This document shows, piece after piece, positions 24,769 to 32,703 of a stretch of 64,000 bases of DNA. The translations under genes were made by a program, and so were the position numbers. Positions within the stretch are counted from its first letter, which is position 1; each line of letters begins with the position of its first letter. The notes under the pieces were generated by a model, which saw only the letters and a program-made list of their open reading frames with translations, made no database searches and was not told the DNA's origin. This DNA comes from Streptomyces sp. ALI-76-A (GTDB taxonomy: Bacteria; Actinomycetota; Actinomycetes; Streptomycetales; Streptomycetaceae), in the NCBI RefSeq assembly GCF_030287445.1, contig NZ_JASVWB010000003.1, positions 62,001-126,000 on the forward strand. The letters run 5' to 3'.

Positions 24769-25878
24769 ATGGCCTCTGAGCTGCGGGAGTCGTACAGCTA
24801 CTCAACCAGCTGCACGACGCGCCCCGTTTCTGCTGCGCGCTCGTTGGCGACCGCCCGGTGGTGTGCCGGCCAGGGCTGGCCCGTCCATCCGCTGGCGCCG
24901 GGGCGCAAGACGCCCGCGGGCAACTGCCATGCCTGCCGACGGCCCGGGCACACCCACCGGGGATGCGGCTGCCCGGCCGCCGGGCGCTGGTGTCACGGAT
25001 TCCACGCCGCCACCCTGGATCCTGCCCGGATCGATCAGTGGTGGGGCGCGAACCCGGACCTCGGTGTCGGGGTCGCCTGCGGGCCTGCGGGTCTGGTGAT
25101 CGTCGACATCGACGCGCACGAACAGGTACTTCCGGACAGGAACCGGCTGTTACCGGGCATCGGGATCGCCGACGGCGTCGACCTGACCGGACTGGCCAAC
25201 GGATTCCACACCATCGGCGTGCTGGCCGCCCTGCGGGGCGTCACCAGCCCGGCCGACGACGAGACGACCCTGCGGGTGCGCACCCCCTCGGGAGGCCTGC
25301 ACGTGTGGTACCGGGCCCACCGCACCCACCGCTGGCAGTGCTCCACCGGGTCGGGCGCCCGCGCCCTCGCCTGGCAGGTCGACATACGGGCGCACGGCGG
25401 ATACATCGTCGCCCCCGGCACCGTGACCGAGGCAGGAGGGTACGAGCCCGTGGGCCCCGCACGCGAACCCGCGGCGCTGCCCGCCTGGCTGGGCAGCGAG
25501 CTGGAGCGCACCGGGCACCTGCCGCCCGTGGACGTGCCCGCGCCGCGGCCCGTGCCGCCCCGCGCCCGCCAGGCCGTCATCGCCGCCGGCGGCGGTCACG
25601 GGGCCGCGAGCCGCACCCTGGCCGCCCTGCTCGCCGACGTGGCCGCCTGCGCCGCGGTACCCGAAGGAGCCGCGTTCTCCGAGAAGCTGAACCGCGCCGC
25701 CTACACCGCCGGAGGGCTCGTCGCCGCCGGACACGTGTCGGCGGCCGAGGCCGAGCAGGCCCTGAGGGAGGCGGCCGAGCACTCCCGCCCCGGACAGGAA
25801 CGCCGCTACGCGGCCATCATCCGCAGCGGTATGAACGCGGGCCGGCTACGCCCCCTGACCCCGGGAAGCCACGCATGA
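24769..25878 (+). CDS. Primase-polymerase (prim-pol) replication protein, module 2
   Basis: The product is 369 residues from the ATG at 24769 behind a G-rich ribosome binding site; 26 open codons upstream cover iterons and are not used. Domains match the module-1 paralogue in order: ARWCAGQGWPVHPLAPGRKT, a Cys/His cluster (CHACRRPGHTHRGCGC, CHGFHAAT), VIVDIDAHEQV with the catalytic DID, RTPSGGLHVWYR and DIRAHGGYIVAPG. Divergence is concentrated in the first 25 residues and in the linker (about residues 245-280). It overlaps the helicase gene by four bases. It is presumed to act at origin 2. Confidence 0.88.
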   Translation: MASELRESYSYSTSCTTRPVSAARSLATARWCAGQGWPVHPLAPGRKTPAGNCHACRRPGHTHRGCGCPAAGRWCHGFHAATLDPARIDQWWGANPDLGVGVACGPAGLVIVDIDAHEQVLPDRNRLLPGIGIADGVDLTGLANGFHTIGVLAALRGVTSPADDETTLRVRTPSGGLHVWYRAHRTHRWQCSTGSGARALAWQVDIRAHGGYIVAPGTVTEAGGYEPVGPAREPAALPAWLGSELERTGHLPPVDVPAPRPVPPRARQAVIAAGGGHGAASRTLAALLADVAACAAVPEGAAFSEKLNRAAYTAGGLVAAGHVSAAEAEQALREAAEHSRPGQERRYAAIIRSGMNAGRLRPLTPGSHA

Positions 25879-27419
25879 CCCCCCGCCAGGACAACACGCT
25901 CTTCGATCCCCGGGCGGTCGCCGTGCAGATCCTCGCCCAGCCCGTGCCGCCCCGGACGGACGACCACAGCGAGCCCGACAGGGACCAGCAGGCTCAGGGC
26001 GAGGCCACCAGGGACCAGCAGGCTCAGGGCGAGGCCACCGCCGACGGACTGCTCCCCGACACCCTCAGCGACCGCGGCAACGCCAAACTGTTCGTCAAGC
26101 TCTACTCCAACGACTACCGCCACGTCCCCGGGCTCGGCTGGTTCCGGTGGGACAGCACCCGCTGGCAGATCGACGAGGACGACACCGTGATGTGGGCCGC
26201 CGGGGACCTGGCGGAGTCGCTCGCGACCACCGACCCGCGCGGCGTGTACACCCCCGCCGCGCTCCAGCAGCACCGCCGCCGCGCGCTCAGCACCAGTGGC
26301 ATGAACGCGTTGCTCACCCAGGCCAGGTCCGCTCCCGGCATGGTGCTCAACGCGGCGCGGCTGGACGCCGACCCGTACGCGCTGTGCACCCCGGCCGGCA
26401 TCGTCGACCTGCGCACCGGAGTGATCCGTACCCCCGACCCGAACAAGGACTTCCACTCCCGCTCCACCACCGCGGCCCCGCGGCCGATGCCCACCCCGCG
26501 CTGGGACCGGTTCCTCGCCGACACCTTCGGCGACGGGCCCGAAGGCCGGGAGATGACCGACTTCCTGCACCTGCTGCTGGGCTACTCCATCACCGGCGAC
26601 GTCGGCGCCCAGGTCATGCCGTTCCTGTTCGGCTCCGGCAGGAACGGCAAGTCCGTGCTGCTGGACGTCCTGATGAAACTCGTCGGCGACTACGCCGACG
26701 CGGCCCCGCCCGGCTTCCTGATGGCCCGCCCCTACGAGGGTCACCCGACCGACCTGGCCGAACTGCACGGGCGGCGCGTCATCGTGTGCACCGAGGTCAA
26801 GCCCGGAGACCGTTTCGACGAGGCCCGCGTCAAGCTGCTGACGGGCGGCGACCGGATCAAGGCGCGCCGCATGCGCCAGGACTTCTTCAGCTTCGAACCC
26901 ACCCACAAGCTCTGGCTGCTGGGCAATCACCGCCCCGAAGTCGGCACCGGCGGCTTCGCGTTCTGGCGGCGCATGCGTCTGATCCCGTTCGAACGGGTCG
27001 TCCCCGACGACCGCAAGATCGACAACCTGGCGGACATCCTTGTCACCGAGGAGGGCCCCGGAATCCTCAACTGGCTGATCCTGGGCGCCCGCCGCTATCT
27101 GAGCGGCGAGAAGGACCTCAGCGGGCCCGAGCGCGTCCGGATCGCCACCACCGCGTACGCGGAGACCGAGGACCACACCGGGCGCTTCCTCGGCGAGTCC
27201 TGCCGGCTCCACCCCGATTCCAGAGCGGAACAGGCCCAGCTCTACGCGGCCTACAAGGCATGGTGCCAGAATGAGGGGGCTCCGGCGGTCTCCTCCCGGG
27301 CCTTCGCCGCACGGGTCCGTGAAGTGGTGGGACTCGCGTCGCCCAAGGAGATGATTCTGTCCAACCAGCGGAAGTACTACCCGGGCATCGGACTGGTCGC
27401 CGACGAGGAGACAGAATGA
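25875..27419 (+). CDS. P4/D5-type plasmid primase-helicase, module 2
   Basis: The product is 514 residues, from an ATG overlapping the prim-pol stop. The domain order equals that of module 1: LSDRGNAKLFVKLYSNDYRH, the D5-N region, Walker A LFGSGRNGKSVLLDVL, Walker B region ELHGRRVIVCTEVKPGDRFD, TGGDRIKARRMRQDFFSF, LWLLGNHRPEVGTGGFAFWR and the tail NQRKYYPGIGLV. Near residue 36 a 10-residue unit (RDQQAQGEAT) is duplicated, encoded by a perfect 30-bp tandem repeat. The last gene of the module starts inside its stop codon. Confidence 0.9.
   Translation: MTPRQDNTLFDPRAVAVQILAQPVPPRTDDHSEPDRDQQAQGEATRDQQAQGEATADGLLPDTLSDRGNAKLFVKLYSNDYRHVPGLGWFRWDSTRWQIDEDDTVMWAAGDLAESLATTDPRGVYTPAALQQHRRRALSTSGMNALLTQARSAPGMVLNAARLDADPYALCTPAGIVDLRTGVIRTPDPNKDFHSRSTTAAPRPMPTPRWDRFLADTFGDGPEGREMTDFLHLLLGYSITGDVGAQVMPFLFGSGRNGKSVLLDVLMKLVGDYADAAPPGFLMARPYEGHPTDLAELHGRRVIVCTEVKPGDRFDEARVKLLTGGDRIKARRMRQDFFSFEPTHKLWLLGNHRPEVGTGGFAFWRRMRLIPFERVVPDDRKIDNLADILVTEEGPGILNWLILGARRYLSGEKDLSGPERVRIATTAYAETEDHTGRFLGESCRLHPDSRAEQAQLYAAYKAWCQNEGAPAVSSRAFAARVREVVGLASPKEMILSNQRKYYPGIGLVADEETE
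25980..26039 (+). repeat. Perfect 30-bp tandem duplication within helicase gene 2
   Basis: Two identical 30-bp units (25980-26009 and 26010-26039) encode a repeated 10-residue Gln/Ala/Glu block in the variable N-terminal linker. Perfect identity suggests a recent slippage event. The module-1 paralogue has no such repeat. Confidence 0.9.
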
Positions 27420-27817
27420 GCGCTCTCATCGCAGAGGACGAGATCGTTCACGAGGCCGACTTGGTCTGGCTCGAGGACATCACCAGGCTCGACTACGTCC
27501 GCCAGAGTCTGGACCGGCTGCCGACCCGGCGCGGCAGGCCCGCGTACCACCGCGACGGCCGCATGGTCGGCTACGCGCTGCTGGGGCCCGGCGCCAAACC
27601 GTCCCGTTCCTCGGGCACCTTCCGCCGCCGGGTCTTCTGGCTGCTGCCGCACGACCGCGACACCGACCCCGAGGGCCTGTACGCGACCGGCGCGCCCGCC
27701 GAGGCCGTGGACCCGCGCACGCTCGCGCCCGGCAGCAAGGGGTGCAAGACCGAGCGGTCCGAGGGCGGGCCGCCCTCGACGGCGATGCGGGAGCTGGGGA
27801 TCACGCTGCCGCTGTAG
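27416..27817 (+). CDS. Small conserved partner of the plasmid primase-helicase, module 2
   Basis: The product is 133 residues from an ATG overlapping the helicase stop. It shares with the module-1 protein the blocks VWLEDITRLDYVRQSLDRLP, YHRDGRMVGYALL, RRRVFWLLPHDRDTDPEGLY and EAVDPRT. The C-terminal 30 residues are specific to this copy. There is no membrane segment or recognised catalytic motif. Its conserved place after the helicase in both modules points to a replication accessory role. A strong hairpin follows the gene, ending the module and separating it from the biosynthetic cluster. Confidence 0.75.
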   Translation: MSALIAEDEIVHEADLVWLEDITRLDYVRQSLDRLPTRRGRPAYHRDGRMVGYALLGPGAKPSRSSGTFRRRVFWLLPHDRDTDPEGLYATGAPAEAVDPRTLAPGSKGCKTERSEGGPPSTAMRELGITLPL

Positions 27818-27823
27818 CCCGCC

Positions 27824-27865
27824 GCACGGTGCGCGGACTGGCCCGAAGGGGCCCGCGCACCGTGC
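27824..27865. terminator. Hairpin between replication module 2 and the biosynthetic cluster
   Basis: Bases 27824-27836 and 27853-27865 are a perfect 13-bp inverted repeat with a loop that can pair further. It lies between two convergent genes (stops at 27817 and 27896) and is a likely two-way terminator. Confidence 0.75.
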
Positions 27866-27895
27866 CCAGGGTCGTCGCGCGCCGGATGTTCCCTC

Positions 27896-29851
27896 TCAGG
27901 CCAGCATGGCGAACGATCCCTCCAGGGTCTCGTCGAACAGCCTCGGCCGGCGGGCCGGCTGGGGCACCACGACGTCCCGGGACGTGGTCGTGGGTGTGGC
28001 CAGGAGCAGGTCGTCCAGCAGGATCGAGGGGCCGCTGTTGGCGAGGGGAATGCTGGCAAGGAACTCCTCCGGCAGATCGAACGCCTCGACGAGCAGTGGC
28101 AGATGGGGTGCCAACTCCTCCATGAGGGCGTCGACGGCCGTCGGCAGCTCACGGACATGAGCGGGCGTCAGGTAACCCTCGGCCAGCAGGTCACCGGTGT
28201 GCCGGGTGAGTTCCTGCAGCAGGAAGAGCCGGCACAGAGCCTCGAGCAGGAAGCGTGCGGTGGGTTCCGCCGTGCGCTCGATCGCGGCGAGGAAGGCGTC
28301 GGCGGCTTTCAGCCGGGCATGCGCCGAGACCATCTCGATGCCGGCCGCGGACGCTCCGTTCCACCGGCCGAGGGGGTTGCCCGACGGACCCCGTCGCAGT
28401 GCCCCCCGGGCCCGGAGTTGCCACAGGTGCTCGATCCCGGCCAGTAGTCCCCGCAGGAACGACAGCTCGGTCAACGGCTGCTCGTCCAGCGGCAGGAGGG
28501 GAGGAGAGGGCTTCTCGGTCCGGTGCTCGAAGAGCATCTCCGCGGCGGCCTTGACCCAGATCACCAGGTTGTCGCCCTCTGCCGTGATGGTGCCCTCAAG
28601 GTTCTGGGTGATGTCGGCCATACCGTTGAAGTGGAAGAGCCCGGCCGCTCCGCAGCGTTCGCGGCACTCGAGCGTGATGTCGCGGCTCTGCCAGGTGATC
28701 CATCCCTTGCTGACGGCGATGAGGCGCTCGACCTCGCCCCGTTCCTCCTCGGAGTGATCGACCCAGCGGCCGAGTACGTCCCGGTGCAGGAACGTCATGG
28801 CGTACGTCGAGGCGACGGCGTTCAGAAGCCTGCCGTGGTGGCTGCGGTGCGCCGACACAGGGACCCGCTCCCCGGCCTTCGTGCCGCTGACGGTGCGGTG
28901 CTGCGAGCGGCGTACGGCGATCGACAAGGCGGCCCGGGACACTCCGACACTCGCTGCGCTCATGCACAGTTTGCCCCAGGTGACACGTCTTATCGAGTGC
29001 AGGAACCGCTTGCGTGGACTGCCCAGGCTGCTGCTGAGTCCCGCGTCCGGCGTGAGCCGGCCGTGCTCCCCCTCCAGCAGCGCCTCGCGGGGAAGACGCA
29101 CCTGGTTGAAGCTGGTGAGGCAGTGATCGACCGGGCTGCCGAGGCGCTCGGGCAGCGGGCGTACGTGAATGCCCGGGCGCAGACCGCTCTCGTCGCTCAG
29201 CGGGGTCAGGAAGAGGAACACACCCTGGTCCTGACCGTCGACCAGGAGGCGCGCCGCCACCACCGCGCTCTTGGGACCGCCGATCAGGCTGGTGTTCGGC
29301 ATGAACTTGATGGCCCCGGGAGCAGGCGTGTGCAGTACGAACTCGTTGGTCTCACGGTCCAGTTCGCAGGTGGTCTCCAGGGCCGCCACATCGTTTCCGT
29401 GGTTCAGCTCGGTGCACAGAAACGTTCCTGTGCGCTGCATCGAGGTGAACTCGGACAGTTGGTGGCACGTACCGTTGCCATGGTCGAGAAGGCTCCCCAG
29501 GAACAGGTTGTAGTGGATGCCCGCCAGGGTGCCGAGGCCGCCGTCCACGACGCCCGTCCACTCGTGCAGGCTCGCCAGCAGCTGTGGGTCGAGGGCCAGG
29601 GATGCCGCGCTGTCGATGCTCTGGTTGATGATCCGCAGCCGTTCGTAGGAGAGCGCCGTGCGTTCCACGGTGGAGAGCCCGGGGCGGTAGTGGAACTCCT
29701 CGTTCGCGATGAGGCCGCGCCAGGCTCCGTGCAGCCGGCCGCGGTCGTGCCCGTCGAACAGTTGGTGCGTGATCTCGCTGATGGTCGCGTCGGTGGGGTC
29801 CGCGGCTCCGATGGTGCGGGGAGCCTGGGTCTGGATCGTCAGCAGGGTCAT
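27896..29851 (-). CDS. Acyl-CoA oxidase/dehydrogenase-family flavoprotein
   Basis: The product is 651 residues from the ATG at 29851 with GAGAGGG just upstream; the frame runs on for 96 codons, but these span an operator-like site. Length and blocks fit the acyl-CoA oxidase family: a helical N-terminal domain, the central beta region with TGTFLCTELNHGNDVAALET (FAD/substrate contacts) and PNTSLIGGPKSAVVAARLL, then a C-terminal helical part with ERCGAAGLFHFNGMADITQN in the place of the catalytic-base loop. Such enzymes desaturate acyl-CoA or acyl-carrier thioesters. It opens the biosynthetic cluster and may prepare an unsaturated starter or side chain. A second family member is at 58191. An ARE-like palindrome lies 55 bp upstream. 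Confidence 0.82.
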   Translation of the reverse strand: MTLLTIQTQAPRTIGAADPTDATISEITHQLFDGHDRGRLHGAWRGLIANEEFHYRPGLSTVERTALSYERLRIINQSIDSAASLALDPQLLASLHEWTGVVDGGLGTLAGIHYNLFLGSLLDHGNGTCHQLSEFTSMQRTGTFLCTELNHGNDVAALETTCELDRETNEFVLHTPAPGAIKFMPNTSLIGGPKSAVVAARLLVDGQDQGVFLFLTPLSDESGLRPGIHVRPLPERLGSPVDHCLTSFNQVRLPREALLEGEHGRLTPDAGLSSSLGSPRKRFLHSIRRVTWGKLCMSAASVGVSRAALSIAVRRSQHRTVSGTKAGERVPVSAHRSHHGRLLNAVASTYAMTFLHRDVLGRWVDHSEEERGEVERLIAVSKGWITWQSRDITLECRERCGAAGLFHFNGMADITQNLEGTITAEGDNLVIWVKAAAEMLFEHRTEKPSPPLLPLDEQPLTELSFLRGLLAGIEHLWQLRARGALRRGPSGNPLGRWNGASAAGIEMVSAHARLKAADAFLAAIERTAEPTARFLLEALCRLFLLQELTRHTGDLLAEGYLTPAHVRELPTAVDALMEELAPHLPLLVEAFDLPEEFLASIPLANSGPSILLDDLLLATPTTTSRDVVVPQPARRPRLFDETLEGSFAMLA

Positions 29852-29905
29852 ACCCTCTCCACATGTGAGGTTTGTGTGTGGGGGGAGAGGCGCCGAACAC
29901 AAAAT

Positions 29906-29923
29906 ACATACTCTCCGGTTTCT
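29906..29923. promoter_or_regulatory. ARE-like operator upstream of the acyl-CoA oxidase gene
   Basis: The sequence ACATACTCTCCGGTTTCT, in an AT-rich context, aligns around CCGG with sites at 30167 and 35153. It resembles the autoregulatory elements bound by gamma-butyrolactone-receptor-type TetR proteins. Confidence 0.5.
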
Positions 29924-30166
29924 TTCCAAGCACTTTAAGAATGCTTGACCTCCCGGTATCCGGACGGGCTCCTTCCAGGTGAGCGCGGTGGGGGCTCGAG
30001 GCCGCTCGCCCGTGACGAGGCGGTGGAGGGGGCGCGGCCGCCCCGAAACGGGGTCTTGAAAAACCGGGGGGCAGGTTTTATTGTCTGCGGCGGGGGATGC
30101 ACCGTGGCGCAAAGTAGGCAGACAGTCGAAGAGGACCATCCCGTATGCGGAGGTGTGTTAGTAAGA

Positions 30167-30186
30167 TTCGAACCTGCCGGTTTCTT
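30167..30186. promoter_or_regulatory. ARE-like operator upstream of a TetR gene
   Basis: CGAACCTGCCGGTTTCTTT contains AACC-TGCC-GGTT and the same CCGGTTTCTTT half as the site at 29906. It lies 50 bp before the TetR gene starting at 30237, suggesting autoregulation. Confidence 0.5.
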
Positions 30187-30236
30187 TTTCCTGGCCGGTA
30201 CGGATGAAGAGCCGCAGAGCGGCGTGGAGGTGTGGT

Positions 30237-30926
30237 GTGGCACGACAGGATCGAGCCATCCGGACGCGACAGGCCATCGTGACTGCCGCCGCCCATGTAT
30301 TCGACGACGTCGGGTACGAGGCAGCGACCATCTCCGAAGTCCTGAGCAGGTCCGGGGTGACCAAAGGGGCCCTGTACTTCCACTTCGCTTCCAAGCAAGA
30401 ACTTGCCCAGGAAGTCCTCGCGCAGCAGGTCGGAGCAGTGCCGCCCATCCCGAAGCGGGATCTGCTGCTACAGGAGGCGGTGGACCGCGCTCTGGTGCTC
30501 TCATACCTGATCGGCGGTCTGCGTGACCCGCTGGTACGGGGGAGCATCCGGCTCACTGTGGAGCAGGGGATGCCGCTGGACGGCTTGGACCGGCGCGTAC
30601 CGTTCCAGGAATGGGTCGACTTCAGCGCGTCCATCTTCGAGGAAGCGAAGGCAAGGGGGGAGATCCTTCCCCACATCGACGTGGACTCCATCGCCAAGCT
30701 GTTCGTCGGAGCCTTCACCGGGGTCCAGATGCTTTCGAGCATCCTGACCGACCACGCGGACATGACGGAGCGCACGACGGTTCTGTACCGGCAGCTGATG
30801 GCGACCGTCGCGGTTCCCTCGGTTCTCGTACGCCTGGAGATCGTTCCGGAGAGGGCGGCGCGCGTCTACGAGGAAGCCATGAGACTCCGCCTGGAAGCGG
30901 AGGCGGAAGTGGCAAAGGCAAGCTGA
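30237..30926 (+). CDS. TetR-family regulator, gamma-butyrolactone-receptor-like
   Basis: The product is 229 residues from the GTG at 30237, with GGAGG seven bases upstream; an in-frame ATG at 30204 lacks such a site. The N-terminal HTH reads RTRQAIVTAAAHVFDDVGYE, then TISEVLSRSGVTKGALYFHF, very close to the ArpA/ScbR class. The C-terminal ligand domain is helical with an Arg/Glu-rich end. By family it would repress until it binds a butyrolactone-type or pathway signal. It is divergent from the acyl-CoA oxidase gene, and operator-like sites lie in the shared 385-bp region. It may control both genes. Confidence 0.85.
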   Translation: MARQDRAIRTRQAIVTAAAHVFDDVGYEAATISEVLSRSGVTKGALYFHFASKQELAQEVLAQQVGAVPPIPKRDLLLQEAVDRALVLSYLIGGLRDPLVRGSIRLTVEQGMPLDGLDRRVPFQEWVDFSASIFEEAKARGEILPHIDVDSIAKLFVGAFTGVQMLSSILTDHADMTERTTVLYRQLMATVAVPSVLVRLEIVPERAARVYEEAMRLRLEAEAEVAKAS

Positions 30927-31036
30927 GCAGTTGAGTCTGACCATGCGTCAGTGACTCGCCGGAGGGGGACGGCAGCCTTCTTCGGGCGCACCAGTTGGAA
31001 CGTGCCATGCAAGAACCAACTCAGGAGAGGGCACCC

Positions 31037-32257
31037 ATGGAGCTAACCGCATGCCCGTATGCGCTGGATGTCTTGGGGCGCGATCACGTGGGCCAGGCCG
31101 CCGAGCTGCGGGGGCAGGGGCCGGTGACGCAGGTGGAACTTCCGGGCGGGGTGGTGGTCTGGTCCGCCACCTCCCACCAGTACGTGAAGCGACTGGTCGC
31201 GGACCCCAGGGTGTCCAGGGACGCCCGGCACTGGCCCGCCTTCACGGAGGGCCGGATCACTGAGGACTGGCCGCTCTACTACTGGGTGTCGGCGCAGAAC
31301 ATGTTCTTCACCGACGGCGGAAGGCATGCGAGGCTGCGCCGGCTGGTGGCCGGCGCGTTCACCGCGCGGCGCACCGAGGCTCTGCGGCCCCAGGTGGAGG
31401 CGATAGCCACCGAGTTCCTCGATGCCATGGCAGCCGCACCGGCCGGCAGCCAGGTTGATCTGCACACGTCGTTCTCCCGGCTGCTGCCCATGCGCGTCAT
31501 CTGCGAGTTGTTCGGGGTCCCCCGGGACATCAGGGATGTCCTGTGCAACGAGCTGAGCACCACGGTCAGCACTGTGGCGACGCCGGAGGAGACCACCGCG
31601 TCGCAGATGAAGGTCTTCGGCCTGCTGGGCGAGCTGGTGGCCCTCAAACGGTCACAGCCGGGCGACGACCTGACCTCCGCGCTGATCGAGGCCAGGGACC
31701 AGGGGCAGGGGCTCACCGAGGAAGAGCTGGTGGGAACCCTGAACCTCATGATCGTGGCAGGGCTGGAGACGACGAGCCTTCTCATCGAGAACGCCGTGGT
31801 GGCGCTGCTCTCCTGCGCCGAACAGCTCGAACACGTACGGTCCGGCCGTGCCGATTGGGACGATGTGATCGCGGAGACCATGAGGACCCGCAATCCCGCG
31901 GCCTTCTCGCCCCTGCGGTACGCCGTGGAGGAGATCGACCTCGACGGCGTCGTGATCCGCAAGGGGGACCCCATTCTGGTGAACTTCGCCGCTCCCGGGC
32001 TCGACCCGGAGTTCTACGGCGACGACGCCGCCACGTTCGACCTCCTGCGCACCGACCGTCGGGAGAACCTGGGTTTCGGGCACGGGGTGCATCGCTGCCT
32101 GGGGGCCCCACTGGCCAGGCTGGAGGCCGCCGTTGCCCTGTCGGGCCTGTTCGAACGCTTTCCTGACATGACACTCGCACGTGGTGCGGAAGAGCTCGAA
32201 CCGCATCCGTCCTTCATCATCAACGGCTACCGGGAGCTGCCCGTGCTCCTGAGGTGA
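31037..32257 (+). CDS. Cytochrome P450 monooxygenase
   Basis: The product is 406 residues, a normal length for bacterial P450s, from the ATG at 31037 behind AGGAGAG; an earlier in-frame start at 30995 lacks a ribosome binding site. The I-helix has [17 protein letters not shown] (Glu where many have Asp before Thr-Thr), the K-helix ExxR is ETMRTRNP, and the heme loop is [17 protein letters not shown] with the ligand Cys. Together with an electron-transfer partner encoded elsewhere, it would hydroxylate or couple a polyketide or acyl intermediate. No ferredoxin gene is nearby. It follows the TetR gene on the same strand. Confidence 0.92.
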   Translation: MELTACPYALDVLGRDHVGQAAELRGQGPVTQVELPGGVVVWSATSHQYVKRLVADPRVSRDARHWPAFTEGRITEDWPLYYWVSAQNMFFTDGGRHARLRRLVAGAFTARRTEALRPQVEAIATEFLDAMAAAPAGSQVDLHTSFSRLLPMRVICELFGVPRDIRDVLCNELSTTVSTVATPEETTASQMKVFGLLGELVALKRSQPGDDLTSALIEARDQGQGLTEEELVGTLNLMIVAGLETTSLLIENAVVALLSCAEQLEHVRSGRADWDDVIAETMRTRNPAAFSPLRYAVEEIDLDGVVIRKGDPILVNFAAPGLDPEFYGDDAATFDLLRTDRRENLGFGHGVHRCLGAPLARLEAAVALSGLFERFPDMTLARGAEELEPHPSFIINGYRELPVLLR

Positions 32258-32403
32258 GGCCTTCCCCTGGTGTGCGACAACGGACTCCGCAGCCCGGCCG
32301 GGCTGCGGAGTCTCGTGCTTTGAGACGGTCCTGAGCGGAGTTCGAGCAGCCCTTGAGTCGCCCGGCCGACGGTGTCCCCAAGCCTGAGAAGGGAAGTAGG
32401 GGC

Positions 32404-32622
32404 ATGGGCAACGGCGAACCCACCCTGCGCGTCGAACGCGGGCAGGCCAGCGCCGCAGAGCTGGCGGTACTCACTGTCGTCCTCCTCGCCCTGCGCGGCG
32501 GCCGGGAGCAGCCGGAGCGGGCGCTCGGCTCCGATTGGTGGCGGAGGCCGGACACCTACAAGGCGCCCTGCAGTTGGCAGCGACGCGGGTCATCAGGAGC
32601 GGAGCAGCGCCCCGAATGGTAA
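32404..32622 (+). CDS. Acyl-CoA carboxylase epsilon subunit
   Basis: The product is 72 residues from the ATG at 32404. It has the typical short epsilon pattern: LRVERGQASAAELAVLTVVL near the start, and a C-terminal WRRPDTYKAPCSWQ resembling the conserved W..P....P.SW end. Epsilon subunits stabilise the acyl-CoA carboxylase beta hexamer and its complex with the biotinylated alpha subunit. It lies upstream of the beta gene; many actinomycetes have it downstream. An operator-like palindrome sits at its stop codon, ahead of the beta gene. Confidence 0.75.
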   Translation: MGNGEPTLRVERGQASAAELAVLTVVLLALRGGREQPERALGSDWWRRPDTYKAPCSWQRRGSSGAEQRPEW

Positions 32623-32638
32623 ACCGCCCAAGCGGTTT
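32621..32638. promoter_or_regulatory. ARE/TetR-type palindrome upstream of the carboxylase beta gene
   Basis: AAACCGC-CCAA-GCGGTTT is a perfect 7-bp-arm palindrome overlapping the epsilon stop codon, followed by an AT-rich stretch that could hold a promoter for the beta gene. Confidence 0.55.
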
Positions 32639-32703
32639 GTTATTGTTCACCCGAGTGGACCCGGGGCCGACTTCCATGGTCGTGCCCCAGGAAGGGACCT
32701 GAA

